A program made the position numbers and the translations under genes. DNA of 64,000 bases. Origin: Euglena gracilis (lineage: Eukaryota > Euglenida > Euglenophyceae > Euglenales). Numbering within the stretch: position 1 is the stretch's first letter; every line of letters starts with the position of its first letter. Below, piece after piece: positions 58,195 through 64,000 of the stretch. Where the stretch lies: NCBI GenBank assembly GCA_039621445.1, contig CP154956.1, forward strand, positions 20,611,295 to 20,675,294, read 5' to 3'. The notes under the pieces were generated by a model. That model saw only the letters and a program-made list of their open reading frames with translations, did no database searches and had not been told where the DNA came from.

Positions 58195-60525
58195 CAGAAA
58201 ACGGCCCCGAGCGGATTTCCGGAGGTGGTCGCTGTGGAGGTCGGGCCGACCTGGTCGGCCCGACCATGGTCGGCCCGACCAATGGTCGGCCCGACCTTAT
58301 CGACCTGTGGAGGTCGGGCCGACCTGGTCGGCCCGACCTCCATTTTTTTGCACTACCCCCCCCCCCCCTTTCTGGAAATTTAAGCCCCCCCCTGAAATTT
58401 TTTTTTGTCCAAATCACCCCAAAACCAGTCAAAACCCACTTAAATGGCTCCAGAACCCCCCAATCGGGGGTGAATATGCAAAAACGTGGGGGGGAATTGC
58501 CCATTTTGGGCCACTTTTGGCAAAAGAACACCTCTCCCCATCGGATTTTCAATATAATTGCAAAATTTTGTACAAATAGGATTTAGCCCTTCAAGTACGT
58601 TGCCAACATAGAGGGGATTTTGTTATTTGAGGGGGGGGGGTGCGGGGGGGGGGGCGGAGCCCCCCCCGCATGAAAAAAGTGAGCCACAAAAACAACTTAT
58701 CCCCCGAGTATGTTGCCAACTCAGAAGGGATTTTGTTATTTGACGTTCGGATGGGGGTGGAGGGAGGAGTTTCCTGCCTCTCGTGATGCAGAATGCTTGC
58801 ATTTCTAAAGGATTTTCATGTAATCCCTGTTTCATCATTGTTTTTTTACCCCTCCGGGCCCCCATCAAGGGTCCACCGACCCCCCACCGTCCAAAGATTT
58901 CCATCTGGGGGTGTTTATGTTGGTGTAAGACACTTATTTGGACCCATCCGGACCATTTCCGGGTGATTTGGGCCCGCCACAGACGATGTTTATGACCACC
59001 GACCAGCCACCGACCTGTTTGCATGGGATTTTCTTCAGGGGGACTTAAATGTCGGCGGTACTGACCCGTTAGTACATTAGAGTGGGTAGTCAGACTACCA
59101 AATACCCTACCTACCCCGTCTCGCTGACTAGCTACCGACCATTAGTCGGCCGACTCCCCCCCCCCCCCAGTCTACTGCCATGCGCCACGAAGGCCTCCTG
59201 GTCGAAGGCCGCGCAGCGGCCAAGGGCCACCGCAACAGCCGAAGGTTGCTGCAATTCTGACCAACCAGTCGGCCAACTACCCAACCCCCCACCCCGTCTC
59301 GCCAACTAGCTACCGACCATTAGTCGACCGACTACCCCCCCCCCCCCCAGTCTACCGCCATCCGCCCCGAAGGCCGCCTGGCCGAAGGCCGAAGGCCGCG
59401 CAGCGGCCGAAGGCCGCTGCAATTCAGAACTTGAAAAGTTGATGACGTTATTTAAAGGAGTAGGGTTAGGGTCAAGTTTCCATCCCTAACTGTCCCACCC
59501 CATCCCCTCAACGTCGTTAAATTGGTGTCTGCAGGGGACCCAGCGAACCCAAAGAGGCGCCCAACTAGGGTTAAAAACATTGGGGGACCCGAGCGAGGCG
59601 CCGAAGGCGCCGAGCGAGGGTCCCCCAATGTGTATTAACCCTAGTTGGGCGCCTCTTTGGGGTAGCTGGTCCCCTGCAGGCACCACTTTTTCACGCATCA
59701 GTCACCGACCCTTCAGCTGGTCGATTGACCCTTCAACTATTTGGTGGCAGGCTGGAAGGGGGGCTGGCTAGTCGGCCGACTAGTCGGCTGACTGGCCAAT
59801 TGGTTGGCCGACCGACGACGCCAATTGGTCGGTTGGCCTAGTCGGCAGCTAGTCGGTGAGGCACGGGGGGGGGGGGGGGCCCCGACTAGTCGGCGAACTA
59901 CCGCGAACTACCCACTCTGTGCTACTGAGTCAACTGCCGACTTTTAAACCCCCCCCTGAAAGAAAACTTCGGATGGGGTGGAGGGGGGAGTTTTCTGCCT
60001 CTCGTGAGAGTCATGGCCAGTTTCCCCCCTAGGACCCCCCCAGGACCCACCGGGGGGCGGTACCCACTTTAGAATAACCTGAACTTGTGCTGCAAAATTT
60101 CTGCCAAAAAATGCGGGACCCACCAAGGACCCCCCACAGCACCCCCCCAGGACCCCCCCAGCACCCTCCGAAGGACCCCCCCAGGACCCCCCCCCAGGAC
60201 CCTCCCAGGACATGGTCCTGGGGGGGAGAACTGGCCATAAGTGCATTTCCGGGTGATTTGGGGCCGCCACAGACCATTTTATGCCCACCGACCACCCACC
60301 GACCAGGGGGGGGGGGCTTAAAAATGCAAAAAAGGGGGGGGTAGTGCAAAAAAATGGTGGTCGGCCCGACCTGGTCGGCCCGACCTCCACAGGTCGGTCG
60401 ACCACCTCCACAGGTCTGGCCGACCATGGTCGGCCCGACCTGTGTGGATGGTGGCCCGACCATGGTCGGGCCGACCTCCACAGCGACCACCTCCGGAAAT
60501 CTGCACAGAGCCTCAGAAAACGACC
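58195..60525. repeat. Inverted and direct repeat block with GGTCGGCCCGACC palindromes
   Basis: 58195-58380 and 60330-60520 are inverted copies (CCGGAGGTGGTCGCTGTGGAGG; GGTCGGCCCGACC arrays; TTTTTTTGCACTACCCCCC). Inside, 58720-59010 and 59955-60300 are direct copies (CTTCGGATGGGG/GTTCGGATGGGG, TTTCCGGGTGATTTGGG). A TAGTCGGCCGACTAG-rich zone lies at 59130-59930. No gene seen. It looks like a nested pair of non-autonomous elements. Confidence 0.55.
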
Positions 60526-60839
60526 TCCTTGGATGAAAATGGCGCAAATTTTGTGTCATGGCTAACCTTTGCCCAAAAACTGACTTTTTTTTGGACATGG
60601 GTAACCATTAAAAACATGTGTCTGACCCCAGGGGTTTCTGTCACACTATTGGTGATCGACCAGCTGGTCGGCCAAACCAATGTTCGCCAGGCCACCAGCA
60701 ACTAGTCGCCAGCGATCAGTCGCTAGCGACCACCAAAAAATTGATCACCAATTTCCCGCAATGATGAGCCAATTTTGAGCCAAGACCCAAGTTTGTACCT
60801 TGGGTGCACAAACTTTCCTTCTCTGGTGTTTTGGTGTGA

Positions 60840-61160
60840 GTGATGAGATGGGCACACCGCTCCAGCGGCATTGGCATTCTTCTGGATTTCCTCTTTCACG
60901 CTCAGCATGATGTCAAATTGCTCCGAAGTTTGGCTCGGCCCCATCCATGGGAAATCTTCAATGACATGCAGTGCCCTGGTTGTTTGAGAGGAAAGGTGGG
61001 ATTGAGCAAAAGCAACAACCTCCAGTACAAATGCTGGACACGACTCCAGATGATTGGTTCGCCGATGGGCACTGGTTTCAAAACGATGGAAGACTGCGGT
61101 TGGGTGACCTTGACCTTTTTGAGGTCCTTGAGCTTCAGAAGAGAACGCTTCATGGGCTGA
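60840..61160 (+). other. Open frame with a partial zinc-ribbon-like motif
   Basis: The plus frame contains MQCPGCLRGKVGLSKSNNLQ then YKCWTRLQM, reminiscent of the zinc ribbon before some IS1595/Merlin-type transposases, but the fourth Cys and a DDE core are not seen. Compare with caution. Confidence 0.2.
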
Positions 61161-61350
61161 AACGAAAGGCAAATGGAACAAATTTGAGCAAAATTTTCCC
61201 AACCCCTTCGAAATTCGTGGTAATTTTCGGTGCTGTTTGGTTTGAGAAACATAATGAACCGTGCAGAAATGATTTTTCCCTTCAAATTGACGACCAGGGG
61301 GACCAAAATTGTGATGTCAGGATTTGCCTGGGATTAAAAAAATAAGAGTA

Positions 61351-61524
61351 CCCTCACCCTCCCCTCAAAGTGTCCCTCCCCCCAAAGTGGCCATTTTCCT
61401 TTGGCGCCAAAGGCGCCGGAGGCCAAAACTTGACCCCCCCCCAAAGTGTCCCCCCTGCCAGAGTGGCCATTTTGGGGTCCCACGGTGCCTGGAGGGCGGC
61501 CACTTTGAGGGGGGGGGGTGAGGG
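61351..61524. mobile_element. TA-flanked MITE with CCCTCACCC / GGGTGAGGG ends
   Basis: CCCTCACCCTCCCC ... GGGGGGGTGAGGG with TA at 61349-61350 and 61525-61526. TIRs extend through CCCCTCAAAGTG/CACTTTGAGGGG. It interrupts a third, diverged copy of the fold-back interior (61200-61340 and 61527-61620 match 5750-6020). 174 bp, no ORF. Confidence 0.75.
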
Positions 61525-61526
61525 TA

Positions 61527-62180
61527 CTGTGCATTGTGGCTGAATTTGGTGGTTATCAGTCGTCTAATGAAAAGAGCTTTCGACCGAGGGGTGAGCTGTA
61601 CCTGAACAATTGACACAGCCAGACACCCACAGATGCCCTTACCCCAAATGACCCCCTCCCTTTTGTCCCGGCCAAGACCCTGAAGGGCCACTTAACCCCC
61701 CCCCCCCCAAAATAAGACCCCCACCAAAAATAAGACTAACCCCCCCCATTTAAACCGACCCGTCGGTTTACGACTTTTGGGGGTGGTGCGGGTCACAGGG
61801 GGGTCACGGGGGGGGGGGGGTCACGGGGGGGTCACGGGGGAAGTATGCCACTTTGGAGGTAGTCGGGAGGCAGCATCCATGACGTTGCATCCCATCATGA
61901 GAAGGGCAGCGCGCGTCCTAAAATCGGCGATTTTCGGGTCCAAAAAGTGGTCATTTTTGGTGGCCATTTTTGAACAAAAAAAATGCATTTTTGTTTGTTT
62001 TTAAGCCCTGCCTTTCAGCAGTTTCTTCTGTTTAACAAAAACAAACAAAGCACAAACATTTTTTTTATTTCATGTGAAGATTTTTTTGTGAAGAAAGAAA
62101 CCAAGACACTGTTTTGCTCATGTACGGGTGGCTCCTCGTGAGGTGAAGGGCACGCAATTTCGCCAAAATTGCCGATCACT
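61527..62180. other. Non-coding stretch: fold-back fragment, then homopolymer-rich DNA
   Basis: 61527-61620 matches 5935-6030 (AATTTGGTGGT, CGTCTAATGAAAAGAGC). Then C-rich and GGGGTCACGGGG units (61790-61840). No gene recognised. Confidence 0.45.
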
Positions 62181-63240
62181 TGAGTCGGCCCATCAGCCCG
62201 GCCCGGCCCGGCCCGGCTAGCGGCCCAGTCCAGCCCGGCAGCCCAGCCCGGCCAAGCTTCTTTTTAAGACCCCTGGGGGGGGGGGGGAGGGGGCCCCCCC
62301 CCCCCACCCAGGGCGGCGCGGAACCGCCCCCCAAGGGGGGGGGGACGCCCCCCAAAACGGCGGCCCGTTAAAGGCAATTTTCAAAAATTTTCAGCGCTTT
62401 GCGCCGAAAGCGTATACCCGGCGCCTTCGGCGCGGGACCCTCTCCCCCGGGGGGGGGGGGAGGTCCGGCCCAGACCCACCCACCCCCCCCTCCCCCCTTA
62501 GTTGCACTAAGGCTTCTTGTCTGTTTATGTGGCCGGCGCTAACTTCGCTTATGGCCCAGCTTGCTATGTGGTGAGTGGCCAGGTACCCCTTACACCAGTG
62601 CTCTTTTGTTGCTCCGCCTGGCCGAGTGAGCAACTCTGGTGTAATCACCAGCGCTCCCCCCCGGGGGGGGTCTTTGACTTAACACCCGGGGTCTGTCTGA
62701 CTTAAAAAGAGGCCTGAGCCAGGCCGGTGCGGCCGGCCGGCCAGTCGCCTCGCTCGGTACCCGCTCGCCCCGTGGGGGGGGTGATGTCCGGCCCTACACC
62801 ACCCACCCCGCGCCCTCCCCCTTAGTGCACTAAGGCTTTCTTGTCTGGTACGGCCGGCAGCCTGACACAGCTGGCGGCCCGACCTGCGGCCTGACCCGGC
62901 CTGGCCCGGCCGGCAGCCCGTCCTAGCCCGGCGACATGGCACGGCCCGGCCCAAGCGGCGGCCCGGCGGCCCGGCCCGGCACGGCATGGCCGGCGGCCCG
63001 GCGGCTTGACCCGGCGGCCCAGCCCAGCCCGGCCCGGCCCGGCACAGCCGGCGGCCCGGCGGCGGCACGGCCGCCCGCCGGCCCGGCATCCCAGCCCGGC
63101 CTGGCCCGGCCCGGCTGGCGGCCCAGCGGCCTGGCCCAGACCGGCGGCATGGCACGGCCCGACCCAAGCGGCGGCCTGACGGCCTGGCACGGCCGGCGCC
63201 CCGGCCCAGCCCGGCGGCTGCCCGGCGGCCTGGCCCTCAG
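62181..63240. repeat. GC-rich GGCCCGGC/CCGGCGGCC repeat region
   Basis: Near-continuous CCCGGCCCGGCC and CCGGCGGCCCGGC units (62190-62250, 62690-62740, 62860-63240), with copies of the 431-530 repeat between. Open frames here are Gly/Ala/Arg/Pro artefacts. No gene supported. Confidence 0.75.
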
Positions 63241-63496
63241 ATCGGCGGGCCGAGCCAAAAACGAAAGGCTGAAAAAAGTCCTGTGGGAACCCCTTTTGGG
63301 GTGCCCGGTACGGGACCCCCGTGGTTGGTTTGGGTCCCCGGGTGGGTCCGTGCAATTCCCCATCCATTTTGGGATTTTTTCAAAAAAATCGATTTTTTTT
63401 TGCCCCGCGGAAGGCTGAAAAATGGCCACGTCCTGTGGGAACCCCTTTTGGGGGGCCCCGTACGGGTCCCAAGACGGCCCGTATGTGGGCCAAGCC
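63241..63496. repeat. Tandem pair of ~155-bp units
   Basis: GAAAGGCTGAAAAA ... TCCTGTGGGAACCCCTTTTGGGG ... CCCGTACGGG occurs at 63260-63320 and again at 63408-63470, the second starting GGAAGGCTGAAAAATGGCC. Precedes the terminal microsatellite. Confidence 0.55.
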
Positions 63497-63769
63497 GGAT
63501 GTATGCATGTATGTATGTATACATACATACGTACATACACGCAAACATACATACATACATACATACCTGCCTACCTACCCACCTACCTACCTACCTACCT
63601 ACCTACCTACCTACCTACCTACCTACCTACCTACCTACCTACCTACCTACCTACCTACCTACCTACCTACCTACCTACCTACCTACCTTCCTACCTACCT
63701 ACCTACCTACCTACCTACCTACCTACCTACCTACCTACCTACCTACCTACCTACCTACCTACCTTCCTA

Positions 63770-63848
<79 letters not shown>

Positions 63849-64000
63849 ACCTACCTACCTACCTACCTACATACATACATACATACATACGTACGCACGT
63901 ACGTACGTACGTACGTACGTACGTACGTACGTACGTACGTACGTACCTACATACATACATACATACATACATACATACATACATACATACATACATACAT
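63497..64000. repeat. Compound tetranucleotide microsatellite to window end
   Basis: Successive runs of (GTAT/ATAC)n, (CTAC)n, (CTGC)n, (CTAC)n, (ATAC)n, (GTAC)n and (ATAC)n, about 500 bp and continuing beyond the window. Each block differs from the next by one position in the four-base unit, as expected from spread of point changes by slippage. Confidence 0.95.

Noticed and set aside
62679-63564. Long Gly/Arg/Ala ORFs at 62.7-63.5 kb
   Set aside because: Produced by GGCCCGGC repeats and continuing into the microsatellite; no domain.
63497-64000. CRISPR-like array
   Set aside because: Uniform 4-base units with no spacers; a microsatellite in eukaryotic DNA.

Overview
The window is nuclear DNA of a eukaryote and consists almost wholly of transposable elements in layers. 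I see no convincing single-copy host gene. Evidence for a eukaryote: GT-AG introns of 44-52 nt inside element genes, tRNA-like sequences with internal A and B boxes, LTR, DIRS-like and non-LTR retroelements, hAT and PIF/Harbinger transposases, many short terminal-inverted-repeat elements, and long microsatellites. A cytosine-5 methyltransferase domain inside a chromodomain-bearing LTR element suggests an alga or protist such as a dinoflagellate or charophyte, where such captures are known. The sequence alone does not fix the taxon.

Layout. 1-13 kb: non-coding DNA with homopolymer-rich fold-back elements and a degraded tyrosine-recombinase-like ORF (8.9-9.5 kb). 13-17.5 kb: two broken non-LTR elements (LINE copies B and C, minus strand) of a family with a restriction-like endonuclease (RLE). 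17.5-21.2 kb: a minus-strand RT-RNase H element with a 2A-like motif, flanked by repeats in a split-direct-repeat order. 21.2-23.2 kb: LINE F, with the longest intact RT/zinc-finger/RLE C-terminus. 23.25-49.4 kb: a 609-bp direct repeat flanks LINE A, which is cut by three later insertions. These are a 14.9-kb LTR retrotransposon with identical-looking 640-bp LTRs (24255-39179), a 6.6-kb hAT transposon with perfect 8-bp target duplications (39618-46196), and a 0.4-kb MITE (46348-46764). 50-51.4 kb: LINE G, with a canonical 2A-like motif and zinc fingers. 53-57.4 kb: LINE D, broken by five insertions. 57.4-64 kb: a LINE fragment, inverted and direct repeat blocks, GC-rich repeats and a terminal tetranucleotide microsatellite.

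Main points. (1) The LTR element encodes Gag, then a Pol ordered low-complexity N-terminus, C5-methyltransferase, protease, RT, RNase H, integrase, chromodomain. (2) The hAT element carries two divergent genes (a C2H2 zinc-finger protein and a BED-finger transposase), a broken Harbinger-type transposase and five tRNA-like sequences. (3) Several short elements have C/G homopolymers in their termini and duplicated TA targets; where an uninterrupted relative exists, the insertion can be read base by base. Relative order of insertion can be inferred from nesting.
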